Shown here: one piece after another, positions 35,451-45,334 of the stretch | Layout: every line of letters begins with the position of its first letter | How positions within the stretch are numbered: the stretch's first letter is position 1 | Source: Bog-950 sp964615305 | GTDB taxonomy: Bacteria > Bacteroidota > Bacteroidia > Chitinophagales > LD1 | Direction of reading: 5' to 3' | NCBI GenBank assembly: GCA_964615305.1 | Contig: CAZTNA010000007.1 | Span: forward strand, 62,001-126,000 | Length of the DNA: 64,000 nt | The notes under the pieces: generated by a model | Database searches by the model: none | What the model was told of the DNA's origin: nothing | The model's input: only the letters and a program-made list of their open reading frames with translations | Made by a program: the position numbers and the translations under genes

Positions 35451-36332
35451 CTACACTGTCTTTTTAGGACCGCTGCCAGTTCTTGTTCTTCCTCTGCCGC
35501 CTGCTGTGCCTGTGCCGCGCTTTTTACCAGCCCGATCGTTGCCTTCGCCTTTAGTTTTATCTTCTTCTGTTACATCGGCATCAAACTGGTTACTGTCGTT
35601 TGCAACTTCGTCACTATCTGCGTTATCATTACCTTCTTGCGAAGCAGCACGCTCAGCTAAACCTTCTGCTATTGCATCAGCAATGTAGTTGGTAAGTATT
35701 GCTATAGATGTAGCAGCGTCATCGTTGGCAGGAATAGCAAAGTCAACTCGAGTAGGATCACTATTGGTGTCAACAATTCCTATGGTGTTAATGTTTAATC
35801 GTTGAGCTTCTTTCAATGCTATGTTTTCATGAAGAATATCAACCAAAAACAATGCTGCGGGTACGCGGTTCATAGCTGCTACACCACCTAATACTTTCTC
35901 CATTTTCTCTTTTTCACGGCTCAATACCAATTTTTCTTTTTTGGTAACGCTTTCAAGTGTGCCGTCTTGCAACATTTTTTCAATGCTTTGCATTTTCTTG
36001 ATACTCTTACGTATAGTTGTAAAGTTGGTGAGCATACCACCCAACCAACGCTCTGTAACAAAGGGCATTCCGGTACGTTTTGCAGCTTCTTTCACCACTT
36101 CTTTTGCCTGTTTCTTTGTAGCTACAAACATTATCTTTCGTCCGCTACGCGCTATTGACTTTGCTGCTGCTGCTGCTTCTTCTAACTTCTCAGAAGTACG
36201 GTTAAGGTCAATAATATGTATGCCTTTCTTTTCGCCAAAAATGTACGGTAACATTTTAGGATTCCATTTTCTTTTCAGGTGACCGAAGTGAACCTGTGCT
36301 TCAAGTAATGCTTTATGATCTGGTTTTGTCAT
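35451..36332 (-). CDS. rpsB: 30S ribosomal protein S2
   Basis: The 293-residue protein has the S2 signatures LLEAQVHFGHLKRKWNPKM near the N-terminus and GIVDTNSDPTRVDFAIPAND (about 200-219). The C-terminus carries a long charged, then Gly/Arg-rich tail (GGRGRTRTGSGPKK) that extends beyond the ~230-residue core, common in Bacteroidota S2. ATG 36332 is chosen over a TTG nine codons upstream, because the conserved sequence starts right after it. Confidence 0.96.
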   Translation of the reverse strand: MTKPDHKALLEAQVHFGHLKRKWNPKMLPYIFGEKKGIHIIDLNRTSEKLEEAAAAAKSIARSGRKIMFVATKKQAKEVVKEAAKRTGMPFVTERWLGGMLTNFTTIRKSIKKMQSIEKMLQDGTLESVTKKEKLVLSREKEKMEKVLGGVAAMNRVPAALFLVDILHENIALKEAQRLNINTIGIVDTNSDPTRVDFAIPANDDAATSIAILTNYIADAIAEGLAERAASQEGNDNADSDEVANDSNQFDADVTEEDKTKGEGNDRAGKKRGTGTAGGRGRTRTGSGPKKTV

Positions 36333-36362
36333 TTTTGTTTGTTTAATTGTGTTCAACAATGA

Positions 36363-36746
36363 TTAACGCTTACTGAATTGTTCTTGCTTACGTGCTTTGC
36401 GCAATCCGGTTTTCTTACGCTCTACTTTACGTGCATCTCTACGAAGTAGTTTTGCCTTTTTAAGTTCAGGGCGTTTTTCAGGATTATCAGCAATTAAAGC
36501 GCGGCTGATAGCCAATGCAATAGCTTCTGACTGTCCTTTTATACCACCACCAAAAACGTTCACGGTTGTGTCGAAACGTCCTTCGCTACCAGAAATTTTG
36601 AATGGAGCTTCCAATTTATTTTGAAGATATTCAAGAGGAAAAAAATCCTTGTAGTCTTTGCCGTTAACAGTAATGGTACCGCTGCCGGCTGTAATGTTAA
36701 CACGGGCTACTGATGCTTTTCTGCGGCCAACTTTTAGTTTTTCCAT
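36363..36746 (-). CDS. rpsI: 30S ribosomal protein S9
   Basis: The 127-residue protein has the S9 N-terminus VGRRKASVARVNI, the GGGIKGQSEAIALAISRAL core and the basic tail ending in FSKR that reaches the P-site tRNA in the ribosome. It starts two bases after the rplM stop; rplM-rpsI is a widely conserved pair. Confidence 0.97.
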   Translation of the reverse strand: MEKLKVGRRKASVARVNITAGSGTITVNGKDYKDFFPLEYLQNKLEAPFKISGSEGRFDTTVNVFGGGIKGQSEAIALAISRALIADNPEKRPELKKAKLLRRDARKVERKKTGLRKARKQEQFSKR

Positions 36747-36748
36747 AA

Positions 36749-37186
36749 TTAAAGTGCTTTTGGTTTTTGTGCGCCATGTGGATGTTCGGCACCTTCGTAA
36801 ACAAATAATTTTCCGAATTGCTTGCGGCCTAAACTGCTTTTAGGCAACATACCTTTTACTGCATGTTCAATTAAATGGTTTGCGTTTTTAGTTAACACTT
36901 CTTTAGGTGTAGCAAAACGCTGCCCCCCAGGGTGACCTGTATAACGCACTAGTGCGCGATCGTTCATTTTATTACCTGTCATACGAACTTTGGCAGAGTT
37001 GATAACTATAACGTAATCGCCACAATCGGCATTTGGGGTAAAAGTAGGTTTGTGTTTTCCGCGCAATACAGCAGCCACTTTGCTGGTCATTCGACCCAAG
37101 GTTTTGCCATCGGCATCAACAATAAACCACTCTCGCTTTAGGGTGTTTTCAGACACCGATACGGTGTTGTAACTGCGTGATTTCAT
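36749..37186 (-). CDS. rplM: 50S ribosomal protein L13
   Basis: The 145-residue protein matches L13 along its length: REWFIVDADGKTLGRM, GDYVIVINSAKVRMTGNK, and VKGMLPKSSLGR. It is the first gene of the rplM-rpsI-rpsB-tsf operon and is preceded by a good Bacteroidota-type promoter. Confidence 0.97.
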   Translation of the reverse strand: MKSRSYNTVSVSENTLKREWFIVDADGKTLGRMTSKVAAVLRGKHKPTFTPNADCGDYVIVINSAKVRMTGNKMNDRALVRYTGHPGGQRFATPKEVLTKNANHLIEHAVKGMLPKSSLGRKQFGKLFVYEGAEHPHGAQKPKAL

Positions 37187-37231
37187 TTTGATTTGTTTGT
37201 TTTAAATAAATACGCTTTTTCAAGCGGGCGG

Positions 37232-37261
37232 CAAATGTAGAATTGCCAGCATGGTTTGCAA
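37232..37261 (-). promoter_or_regulatory. Promoter of the rplM operon
   Basis: On the minus strand TTGCAAA (37255-37261) and TACATTTG (37232-37239) match the Bacteroidota -33 (TTG) and -7 (TAnnTTTG) boxes. There are 19 bases between the TTG and the -7 box. The gene starts 46 bp further on. Confidence 0.7.
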
Positions 37262-37472
37262 ATATTTTAGATTATTTTTTTTAAAGCACCTTCATAAGTC
37301 GCTGAAAAACAGCCTAAATATTATCTCTAACAGAAAAATACGCCTTCCTAAAAAAACACTAAGCAGATGAAGATAATTTACAATTGGCGTTCACAAAAGG
37401 TATGTTGCATGAATACAACTATATGTGTTTTGGCAATTTAACCCCAAAAGAAAGGTTTATGTAGATAAATAC

Positions 37473-37504
37473 TTGACAAAAGTACGTGGACACTACTATT
37501 TTTG
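37473..37504 (+). promoter_or_regulatory. Possible promoter of the porP-ompA unit
   Basis: TTG at 37473-37475 and TATTTTTG at 37497-37504 fit the Bacteroidota -33/-7 pattern with 21 bases between. The likely ATG is at 37522, leaving a short leader. The remaining 37262-37472 gap shows no gene. Confidence 0.5.
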
Positions 37505-37521
37505 GTGTCATAAACCGAGAA

Positions 37522-38469
37522 ATGAAAAAACCTTTACTTCTTGTCGCAGTTCTCGGTTTTTTCTATAACTGTTTTTCACAACAAGACGCCCAGTACAGCA
37601 TGTATAGGTTCAATGGCCTATACGTTAACCCGGCCTATTCAGGAAGCCACGATGCGTTAAATGCTATGGCAATTTACCGGCATCAATGGATAAAAATACC
37701 CGGTTTGCCTCAAAGTGCTTCTGTGGCAATTCACTCTCCCCTTAAAAATGAACGTTTAGCTTTGGGGCTTGTATATAATTTCGATAAAATTGGAATTGAA
37801 CAAACGCATACATTAAGCACATCATTTGCATACAGACTGCCTGTTGGTAAAAAGAAAAAAGTAAAACTCTGCTTCGGATTGTCGGCAGGCGTAGCATATT
37901 ATCAGGCAAAACTTAATAGTGTAAATGTGGTGGATGCTGGCGATCCTAATTTTGAAACCAATGTAACCAATCGCTGGCTACCCAATGTTGGATTTGGTGT
38001 TTATGCCTACAGTGATCGCTTTTTTGCGGGTATCTCAGTGCCGCATATTCTTGCTAATAAACTAAATGGCAACTACTCAGCTTTTTATACCAGATCCGAT
38101 GTTGCCCATCAATATCATCACTTGCTGATTACGGGTGGTTATGTGTTTAACATTGGCAAAAAAGTAAAATTTATGCCTTCTATGTTGCTAAAGTATGTAC
38201 CGACTAAAAATCCTGTAAGTTTTGACTTTAACATAGCTTTTATTTTTATTGATCGAATTTGGTTGGGCGCTGGTTACCGATTCAACGATTCATACAACTT
38301 TCTGTTAGCGGTAAATGTTACTCCTCAACTTCGTATAGGTTATTGTTACGACCTTACAGTTAATTCCCTGAACAAATACACGTCAGGCAGCCATGAAGTA
38401 ATGATAAGCTATGACGCATTATTCAAACATAGCAAAGTGGTTAGTCCGCGATACGTAAAATATTTCTAA
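37522..38469 (+). CDS. PorP/SprF family type IX secretion membrane protein
   Basis: The 315-residue outer-membrane beta-barrel has a signal peptide (MKKPLLLVAVLGFFYNCFSQ), followed by QDAQYSMYRFNGLYVNPAYSGS and the conserved YRHQWIKIPGLPQS segment that defines the PorP/SprF family. The family acts in T9SS secretion and in anchoring secreted filaments or adhesins. It is encoded 16 bp before an OmpA/PD40 protein, the usual PorP-PorE-like pairing. Bacteroidota carry many copies, so this need not be the core PorP. ATG 37522 is preferred over a GTG twelve codons upstream because the signal peptide starts there. Confidence 0.9.
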   Translation: MKKPLLLVAVLGFFYNCFSQQDAQYSMYRFNGLYVNPAYSGSHDALNAMAIYRHQWIKIPGLPQSASVAIHSPLKNERLALGLVYNFDKIGIEQTHTLSTSFAYRLPVGKKKKVKLCFGLSAGVAYYQAKLNSVNVVDAGDPNFETNVTNRWLPNVGFGVYAYSDRFFAGISVPHILANKLNGNYSAFYTRSDVAHQYHHLLITGGYVFNIGKKVKFMPSMLLKYVPTKNPVSFDFNIAFIFIDRIWLGAGYRFNDSYNFLLAVNVTPQLRIGYCYDLTVNSLNKYTSGSHEVMISYDALFKHSKVVSPRYVKYF

Positions 38470-38485
38470 GCCCCATTTTTCTGAA

Positions 38486-40642
38486 ATGAAATACACGCTA
38501 ACTCTACTCCTTTTTTTACTGCTTACTTTACCAACTATTGCACAGCGCAGCTTGGTAAAACGTGGCGAATTAGAACTGAAGCGTTTTCGTTTTGACGAAG
38601 CTGCTTCACTATTCAAAAAGGCTGCAGATGCCGATAGCAACGATGTGGTGGCTCGCGAAAAACTGGCAGAAGCATTTATGCTTACCAACGATTTTCAAAG
38701 TGCAGAAGCAGTATATAGAACATTGTCAGAAAACCCTACAGCAAACCAAATCAACAAGTTTTACTATGGTCAGGTACTTTGCATAAATGGGAAATACGGA
38801 GAAGCAACAAAGGCGTTTAATGCATTTGTTGTCGCATCACCAAACGATACACGCGCTATTGAATTCAAAAACTTTGCCGATGAAATAAATGCTATTGCAA
38901 CGGATGTAAAAGCATATGATTTGGCAGGAATACCAGAAAACTCGCCTCATTCTGAAATTGGTCCAGCTTATTGGGTGGGAAAACTCACATTTAGCAGTAA
39001 TCGGAAGGCAGGTTCAGCAGTTAAAAATATTGATTCGTGGAGCGGTAAAGCATTTTATGACTTATATGAAACAGGGAGTTCACCTGAAGCAACTGTTGCA
39101 GCAACAAAAATTAAAGGAAAAAAGGTTAACCGTAGATTAAACGAAGGCCCTGCAGTATTTAGCGCTGATGGTAATGAGATAATTTTTACACAAAGCAATT
39201 ACAAACACAAAAATGCTGAAGGTGTACGCACGCTTGGTTTGTTTTCGGCAAACTGGACTGCTAAAAAAGGGTTTACTAATGTGCAACCACTACCCTTTAA
39301 TAACTACAGTTATAATGTAGCTCAGCCAGCACTATCACCAGACGGCAAGCGCTTGTATTTTGCAAGTGATATGCCAAACGGCAGAGGAGAAACTGATTTG
39401 TATATGAGTTTGCGCAATGGCAGCACTTGGGAAAACCCCATTAATCTCGGAAAAGAAATAAATACAACAGGCCGGGAAATGTTTCCCTTCATAGCACCTG
39501 ATGGAACATTGTATTTCTCTTCTGATTCGAGAGTGGGTTTAGGAGGGCTTGACATTTATCGTGCCTACCCAGAGGGTAATACATTTAGTGGAGTACAAAA
39601 CCTAGGAGCAACGGCCAATAGCTCCGCTGACGACTTCGGTTATGTATGTGATGAAACATTAAAAAATGGATTTCTGGTTTCTAACCGCACGGGTGGTCAA
39701 GGCGAAGACGATATATATAAGTTTATAAAAAATTCAGAAGCAGTTTGTGGTACTGTGGCTGATGCTAAAACTAAAGCAGGAATAGAAAATGTACTGGTAA
39801 CTGCAACTAATGCTGAAGGCCAAAAGTCAATAGCGCGCACAAATTTAAAAGGCGGCTTTTGTGTTCAGTTGGCAGCAGGAAAGGAATACAAAATAGAAAC
39901 CTCAACACAGAGCTACTACAAAACTGATACTAAAGTAATAGCTCGTAGTTCACGAAATGACCATATTAACATTTTACTAGACCCCAAGGGTGGTATTGAA
40001 TTGGCGGTTGATGTATCGCAAAAAGGTGATGGCAAAATTGAGGGTGCCACCGCATTTTTAATTAACAAAAAGACAGGCGAAGTAACAGAAATGAAAAGTG
40101 ATGATAATGGAATTGTAAAGTTCGACTTGTTTAAAGATCAGGAATATGATTTAAAAGTGGTAAAGAAATTGCCGGGACAGGAAGGAGTGTACGACAAGTT
40201 CGTAAAAACTATCAGTACAATGGGATTCAAAGAATCAGACAAGCTGAACGAAAACGCCCAACTCACCTATTATGATGGTAAATTTGTATTCGATTTACCT
40301 AATGTATATTTCGATCTTAACAGTGCAACAATAAAACCTATTGCGGCTGCAGATTTAGATAAAGTAGTTTCGGTGATGCAAACCTTTCCTGACATGCAAG
40401 TTGAGCTCAGCGCGCATACCGACAGCCGAGGAAAATCAGCTTTTAATCTTGGCCTTTCAGCACAGCGAGCCAGCAATTGTGTTGATTATTTGGCAGCTAG
40501 AGGTGTAAATAAGGCACGGTTGATTGCTATTGGATACGGTGAAGAAAGGCTTCGCAACAAATGTGCTGATGGAGTTAATTGCACTGAAGCTGAACACTCA
40601 GTTAACAGACGCACCGAATTTAAGGTTGTAAAGTTCGACTAA
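38486..40642 (+). CDS. OmpA/PD40/TPR protein (PorE-like)
   Basis: The 718-residue envelope protein has a signal peptide (ending TIAQ), TPR-like helices (about 25-125), a WD40-like PD40 beta-propeller (about 150-390, for example LSPDGKRLYFASDMP and IAPDGTLYFSSDSR), a carboxypeptidase-regulatory-like domain (about 410-500) and a C-terminal OmpA domain. The OmpA domain has the peptidoglycan-binding pattern ELSAHTDSRG and ends NRRTEFKVV. PorE-type proteins of this layout tie the type IX machinery or its partners to the cell wall. It is paired with the upstream PorP/SprF gene. Confidence 0.9.
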   Translation: MKYTLTLLLFLLLTLPTIAQRSLVKRGELELKRFRFDEAASLFKKAADADSNDVVAREKLAEAFMLTNDFQSAEAVYRTLSENPTANQINKFYYGQVLCINGKYGEATKAFNAFVVASPNDTRAIEFKNFADEINAIATDVKAYDLAGIPENSPHSEIGPAYWVGKLTFSSNRKAGSAVKNIDSWSGKAFYDLYETGSSPEATVAATKIKGKKVNRRLNEGPAVFSADGNEIIFTQSNYKHKNAEGVRTLGLFSANWTAKKGFTNVQPLPFNNYSYNVAQPALSPDGKRLYFASDMPNGRGETDLYMSLRNGSTWENPINLGKEINTTGREMFPFIAPDGTLYFSSDSRVGLGGLDIYRAYPEGNTFSGVQNLGATANSSADDFGYVCDETLKNGFLVSNRTGGQGEDDIYKFIKNSEAVCGTVADAKTKAGIENVLVTATNAEGQKSIARTNLKGGFCVQLAAGKEYKIETSTQSYYKTDTKVIARSSRNDHINILLDPKGGIELAVDVSQKGDGKIEGATAFLINKKTGEVTEMKSDDNGIVKFDLFKDQEYDLKVVKKLPGQEGVYDKFVKTISTMGFKESDKLNENAQLTYYDGKFVFDLPNVYFDLNSATIKPIAAADLDKVVSVMQTFPDMQVELSAHTDSRGKSAFNLGLSAQRASNCVDYLAARGVNKARLIAIGYGEERLRNKCADGVNCTEAEHSVNRRTEFKVVKFD

Positions 40643-40687
40643 CCGAATCTTAGAACATTATACAACGTCTTTTTATTTTCGCGTTCC

Positions 40688-42022
40688 ATGTTTTACAATC
40701 GTAAGGTAGCGCTATATACACTAGGTTGCAAACTCAATTTTTCTGAAACTTCAGCTATTGCCCGTCAAATGGCAGACAATGGCTTTCAAAAGGTTGACTT
40801 TAGCGAACCTGCTGACTATTACGTAATCAATACGTGCAGCGTAACCGAAAATGCTGATAAAGAAACAAAGCAAGTTGTAAAAGCTGCATTAAGAACCAAC
40901 CCTAACGCCAAAGTGGTAATAGTTGGGTGCTATGCTCAGCTAAAACCCGAAGAAATAGCTAGTATAAAAGGGGTTAGTCTGATATTAGGGGCAAGCGAAA
41001 AGTTTAAAATACACGAACATCTCGAAAAGTTAGAAGAACAAACAACACCGTTAATAATAAATAGCGAGATTGATAGCGTAAGCTTTTATGCTGATGCTTT
41101 TTCTCAAGGAGAACGAACGCGTAGTTTTTTAAAAGTGCAAGATGGCTGCGACTACTTTTGTTCGTTTTGCACAATACCGCTTGCCAGAGGGAAAAGCCGT
41201 AGCAACTCGATTGATCAAACAGTGCAAGTAGCACACAATGTAGCTGCTACAGGGGTAAAGGAAATTGTACTCACAGGTGTAAACCTGGGAGATTTTGGCA
41301 AGTCTCCGGACGGCAGCCTAAGAACTGAAGAAAATTTCTTTCACCTTTTGAAGCGGTTAGACGCTGAAATAGATGTAGAGCGTTTCAGAATTTCGTCTAT
41401 AGAACCTAATCTGCTCACCAATCAGATTATAGATTTTGTGTCGCAGAGTTGTAAAGTAATGCCTCACTTTCATATACCGCTACAAAGTGGTTCGGATAAA
41501 ATTTTAAAGCTGATGCGCAGAAAATATTTGCGCAAACTTTACAGGGAGCGTATTGAACACATAAAAAAAGCAATACCACATGCGTGTATTGGTGTAGATA
41601 TAATTGTGGGCTTTCCTGGCGAAACTGAAGAGTATTTTAAAGAAACCTACAATTTTGTAAATGACTTAGATGTTTCGTACTTACATGTGTTTACATATAG
41701 TGAGCGTGCTAATACCAGAGCGCTGAATATTACCCCTGTAATACCTGTGGCTGAAAGAAAAGAACGAAACAAAATGCTTCGGATTCTCTCTGAAAAAAAG
41801 AAACGCAAGTTTTACAGTGAGCACGTAAACACTCATAGGCCAGTGTTGTTTGAAGCAGAAAACGACAATGGTGTTAGATATGGATTTACTGATAACTACA
41901 TTAAAGTGGGTATTCCTTACGAGGAAGATATGTGGAACACTATACAAGACATCCACCTATTGTCTATCTCTGATTTTGGATATATGAAAGGTACAAAGCA
42001 CTTAGAAATTGCATTAGCTTAG
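40688..42022 (+). CDS. mtaB: tRNA (N6-threonylcarbamoyladenosine(37)-C2)-methylthiotransferase
   Basis: MtaB adds the 2-methylthio group to t6A37 of tRNAs reading ANN codons, using two Fe-S clusters. The 444-residue protein has the N-terminal UPF0004 cluster Cys in TLGCKLN, INTCSVTE and IVGCYAQ, the radical SAM motif CDYFCSFC (near residue 155), and a C-terminal TRAM-like region. The TLGCKLNFSE form of the first motif separates MtaB from MiaB (which has GCQMN) and RimO. It stands alone, downstream of the OmpA gene. Confidence 0.93.
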   Translation: MFYNRKVALYTLGCKLNFSETSAIARQMADNGFQKVDFSEPADYYVINTCSVTENADKETKQVVKAALRTNPNAKVVIVGCYAQLKPEEIASIKGVSLILGASEKFKIHEHLEKLEEQTTPLIINSEIDSVSFYADAFSQGERTRSFLKVQDGCDYFCSFCTIPLARGKSRSNSIDQTVQVAHNVAATGVKEIVLTGVNLGDFGKSPDGSLRTEENFFHLLKRLDAEIDVERFRISSIEPNLLTNQIIDFVSQSCKVMPHFHIPLQSGSDKILKLMRRKYLRKLYRERIEHIKKAIPHACIGVDIIVGFPGETEEYFKETYNFVNDLDVSYLHVFTYSERANTRALNITPVIPVAERKERNKMLRILSEKKKRKFYSEHVNTHRPVLFEAENDNGVRYGFTDNYIKVGIPYEEDMWNTIQDIHLLSISDFGYMKGTKHLEIALA

Positions 42023-42029
42023 TCTATCT

Positions 42030-42063
42030 AAAAAAAACAAGCCGCCCCCTTTCGGAAGCGGCT
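42030..42063 (-). terminator. Rho-independent terminator of the DUF4397 gene
   Basis: On the minus strand AGCCGCTTCC-GAAA-GGGGGCGGCT forms a 10-bp stem (two G-T pairs) closed by a GAAA tetraloop. It is followed by TTG and a run of T. It lies 20 bp after the stop of the minus-strand gene. Confidence 0.88.
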
Positions 42064-42082
42064 CAAAAAAAATCTGAAATTT

Positions 42083-45000
42083 CTATCGGATAATGTTGAA
42101 TTTGCTATTCACTACATTATCATTTGTCGAAATTCGAACAAAATACATTCCGTTAGCAAGATCACTAAGGTTAATGCTCATACTTTGTTTTCCGTTTACC
42201 GGATTTGCATTCATTACTTGTTTAACCACAGCCCCCTTAATATCAGTAACCTGCACATTCACAGTTTCTGTTTGCTTTAAGTCAAAGTTGATAAACAGGT
42301 TATCTGTAGCTGGATTCGGGTAAACACTCAGGTCTATCTCTTTCGCTGTTTCATTAACTGAGTTGTAAACCGGAAGTGGAACAAATGGGCCACCTTGTGA
42401 GGTTACCAGGTACAAACCAACAGAACTACCACCATTATTGTTTCCGGGGTTAACAAAACCACTGGATAGCAAAATGCCTGACTGTCCACCTAATGCTGAA
42501 AGATCCGCTACATAACTTTCGAAGGTTTGTGTACCTGAACCATCTTTTAAATCAACAACATAACTCATAGCCGGAACCGGAAGGTATGTCGAGATATCGG
42601 TGTATGAAGCATCATCTATAATGGTGTTTCCGCCTTGTACAGCTAAGTCAATGGTGGGTGCATCCGGAGAACCATGAACCACAAAGAAATCGAAATTGCC
42701 TGATTGGCCGGCAAGTTGTTGCGCAGGTGTCTTAACCAACACATCGAAATCTGTACTAACCCCATCAGGATTGGCGGCATAACCTGTACCATTTACACCA
42801 CTGGCAATAGCAACATATGTTTGGCCTGTGGTAAAGAACAATACATTACTCCAAACTGTATCGTTTACAGAAGTAGAGTTCCCTGGAGCTATACCAATAC
42901 GTTGAGGAAATTCAGCCGTTAATACACCTTGAATAACTGGCGATGCTGTACGGTATGCAAAGTTATCGAAGAACTTAGCTCCGTTTACATAAATATCTAT
43001 AGCAGCCAAGGCTGTATCTGGTGAATTGTGAACCAATTGGAAGTTTGCAGTGGTACGTTTAGGTAAGGCTAGCACAGTACCGTCATCTAACGCAGCGAAC
43101 AAACCTAAAGACGGACCATTATTATTAGCCAAAGGATTTACAAATCCTGAAGCAAACACCGTAGCGGCCCTACCGGCTAAGCTACTGAAGTTAGCTATCC
43201 ATGTATCATAAACTGATGATGAGTCGTATTCAATTACTTCAAATTGATAATAAGAAGGAGGTAAAGACAAATAAGAAGATCCATCCTTGTAATTAACGTT
43301 ATTTACTAACAATGGGCCTCCGCTTCTAATGCGAAGGTCTAAGCCGGGCGCATCGGTACATCCATGAAATGCATTAAAGTCTAACACCCCTGCATTGCTT
43401 GAACTGTTACGTGCATTATTTAATACCACTAAATCTAGAGCAGTGCTTATAGCATCCGGATTTGAGGCGAAGCCACTTCCTTGCAGACCTGAAATGAATG
43501 CTGAATATTTTTCGCCCGGGTTAAATTGAACTCCATTGAATGTTGCTACAGCATCGCCAACGGAAACAGAATTACCAGGGGCAATTGCTATACTCAAAGA
43601 AACACCCGCTGGTGTAGCGCTAAACGGGGTAGCTGTACGGAAGGAAAAATTGTCTAATGTTAAAGATCCATTAACGTACACATCAATTGTATCAACTGAA
43701 GCATCGGCACTGTTATGCACAAACTGCACATAAGCATTTGTTTCCTGAGCAAAAGGAACAAACGGCCCTCCCTGTGATGTAACGTAGAATAAACCAAAAG
43801 CAGGGCCATTGTTATTGTTAGCTGGAGTTACGAAACCACTCGAAAGAACTACACCAGACTGACCGCCCAAAAGACTAAAATCTGCATTGTAAACTGCGAA
43901 TGTACTGGCTGCTGTACTATCTTGAAGTTTCCATACGTAAGTGCCGGCAGCAGTAGGAACATAACTAGAAAGATTACCATAGCTGGCATTATCAACAATG
44001 TTTCCTCCGCCAATTAAATTAATATCCACGGAAGGCGCGTCTGTAGTGCCATGCACAACGAAGAAATCAAAATCACCCGACTGCCCGGCCAACTGTTGTG
44101 CGGGAGTTTTTACTAAAACATTAAAACTGTTATCTAAACCATCTGGGTTAGCAGCAAAACCACTGTATTCAACTCCACTTGCCACAGCTACGTAAGTTTG
44201 CCCTGTGTTAAAGAAAAGAACGGTGCTCCAAATAGTATCGTTTACCGAAGTTGAATTACCGGGAGCAACGCCAATTCGCTGAGGGAAGTTTGCCGTTAGC
44301 ACCCCCTGAATAACAGGAGAAGCCGTGCGGAAAGCAAAATTGTCGAAGAACTTGGCTCCGTTTACATAAATATCTACAGTAGCTAAGCCCGGGTCTGGAG
44401 AGTTGTGTATTAACTGAAAATTTGCAGTGGTTCTTATCGGAAACTCCAACACAGTACCATCGTCTAAAGCTGCAAACAACCCAAGTGCCGGTCCATTGTT
44501 GTTACTTAACGGAGAAACAAAGCCTGATGCAAAAACAGTTGCTGCTCGCCCGCCTAATCCGCTAAAGTTTGCAATCCATGTATTAACTACCGATGATGAG
44601 TCTTCAGCAATAACCTCAAGTTGGTAGTATGTTGGCGGAATTGAAAGATATGATGTTCCTTGCCCGTACTTTACATTGTTAAACAAAAGTGGTCCACCAC
44701 TTCTAATCCGAACATCAACACCGGCAGCATCTGTAACACCATGAAAAGTATTGAAGTCTATTAAAGCACCGTTGCTTCCTGTACTGCGTGAACTGTTTAG
44801 CACTTTCAACTCAAACGCAGTGTTTAAAGCATTAGGATTTGCTGCAAAACCAGAACCTACTAGACCGGATGCAATAATTGTGTAGTTAGAATCTGTAATA
44901 AAAGGGCCTAGCGCCTGAACATAAAGTGACGGGTCAGATACAGAAGCGTTAGCTGCCTTAATATGAGCAGTAATACTCATACCAGCTGGCACAGCCATAA

Positions 45001-45205
45001 ACGCAGTAGCCGTACGGAAGGCAAAAGCAGAAGAAACTAATTGTTGTCCAATTCCGAAATCAACAAACACCGAAACGGTATCCGCTGTAGGATCAGCACA
45101 GTTGTGAATGAGTTGCACATAAGCGTTGTTGGCGCCTGCATAAGTTGCAGTGCTGACTGTTATGGCCAGCATTAAAGCCTTAAGTTTTTGGAGAAAATTT
45201 TTCAT
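42083..45205 (-). CDS. Secreted DUF4397 repeat protein with T9SS sorting domain
   Basis: The 1040-residue protein has a signal peptide (MKNFLQKLKALMLAITVSTATYA) and four DUF4397-like modules of about 220 residues, then a T9SS type A sorting domain (SVYPNPATDNLFINF ... GMYFVRIST). Modules 1 and 3 and modules 2 and 4 resemble each other most, so the present gene looks like an A-B pair that was duplicated. DUF4397 domains are extracellular and of unknown function; the conserved cores read xxQLxHNSxDxxxxxxDIYVNG. The product is probably surface-attached or released, perhaps in adhesion. Confidence 0.88.
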   Translation of the reverse strand: MKNFLQKLKALMLAITVSTATYAGANNAYVQLIHNCADPTADTVSVFVDFGIGQQLVSSAFAFRTATAFMAVPAGMSITAHIKAANASVSDPSLYVQALGPFITDSNYTIIASGLVGSGFAANPNALNTAFELKVLNSSRSTGSNGALIDFNTFHGVTDAAGVDVRIRSGGPLLFNNVKYGQGTSYLSIPPTYYQLEVIAEDSSSVVNTWIANFSGLGGRAATVFASGFVSPLSNNNGPALGLFAALDDGTVLEFPIRTTANFQLIHNSPDPGLATVDIYVNGAKFFDNFAFRTASPVIQGVLTANFPQRIGVAPGNSTSVNDTIWSTVLFFNTGQTYVAVASGVEYSGFAANPDGLDNSFNVLVKTPAQQLAGQSGDFDFFVVHGTTDAPSVDINLIGGGNIVDNASYGNLSSYVPTAAGTYVWKLQDSTAASTFAVYNADFSLLGGQSGVVLSSGFVTPANNNNGPAFGLFYVTSQGGPFVPFAQETNAYVQFVHNSADASVDTIDVYVNGSLTLDNFSFRTATPFSATPAGVSLSIAIAPGNSVSVGDAVATFNGVQFNPGEKYSAFISGLQGSGFASNPDAISTALDLVVLNNARNSSSNAGVLDFNAFHGCTDAPGLDLRIRSGGPLLVNNVNYKDGSSYLSLPPSYYQFEVIEYDSSSVYDTWIANFSSLAGRAATVFASGFVNPLANNNGPSLGLFAALDDGTVLALPKRTTANFQLVHNSPDTALAAIDIYVNGAKFFDNFAYRTASPVIQGVLTAEFPQRIGIAPGNSTSVNDTVWSNVLFFTTGQTYVAIASGVNGTGYAANPDGVSTDFDVLVKTPAQQLAGQSGNFDFFVVHGSPDAPTIDLAVQGGNTIIDDASYTDISTYLPVPAMSYVVDLKDGSGTQTFESYVADLSALGGQSGILLSSGFVNPGNNNGGSSVGLYLVTSQGGPFVPLPVYNSVNETAKEIDLSVYPNPATDNLFINFDLKQTETVNVQVTDIKGAVVKQVMNANPVNGKQSMSINLSDLANGMYFVRISTNDNVVNSKFNIIR

Positions 45206-45334
45206 GGCTTACATTTTTAGTAATTAAATGAATAAGGAACGTGCAAGATAATTAATCTCGCTGCAATTGTAGGTTTTCATAATAGATTTTTTCATTGTTC
45301 AGGAATACAATGCGATAATCTATTGTAGATAGCA

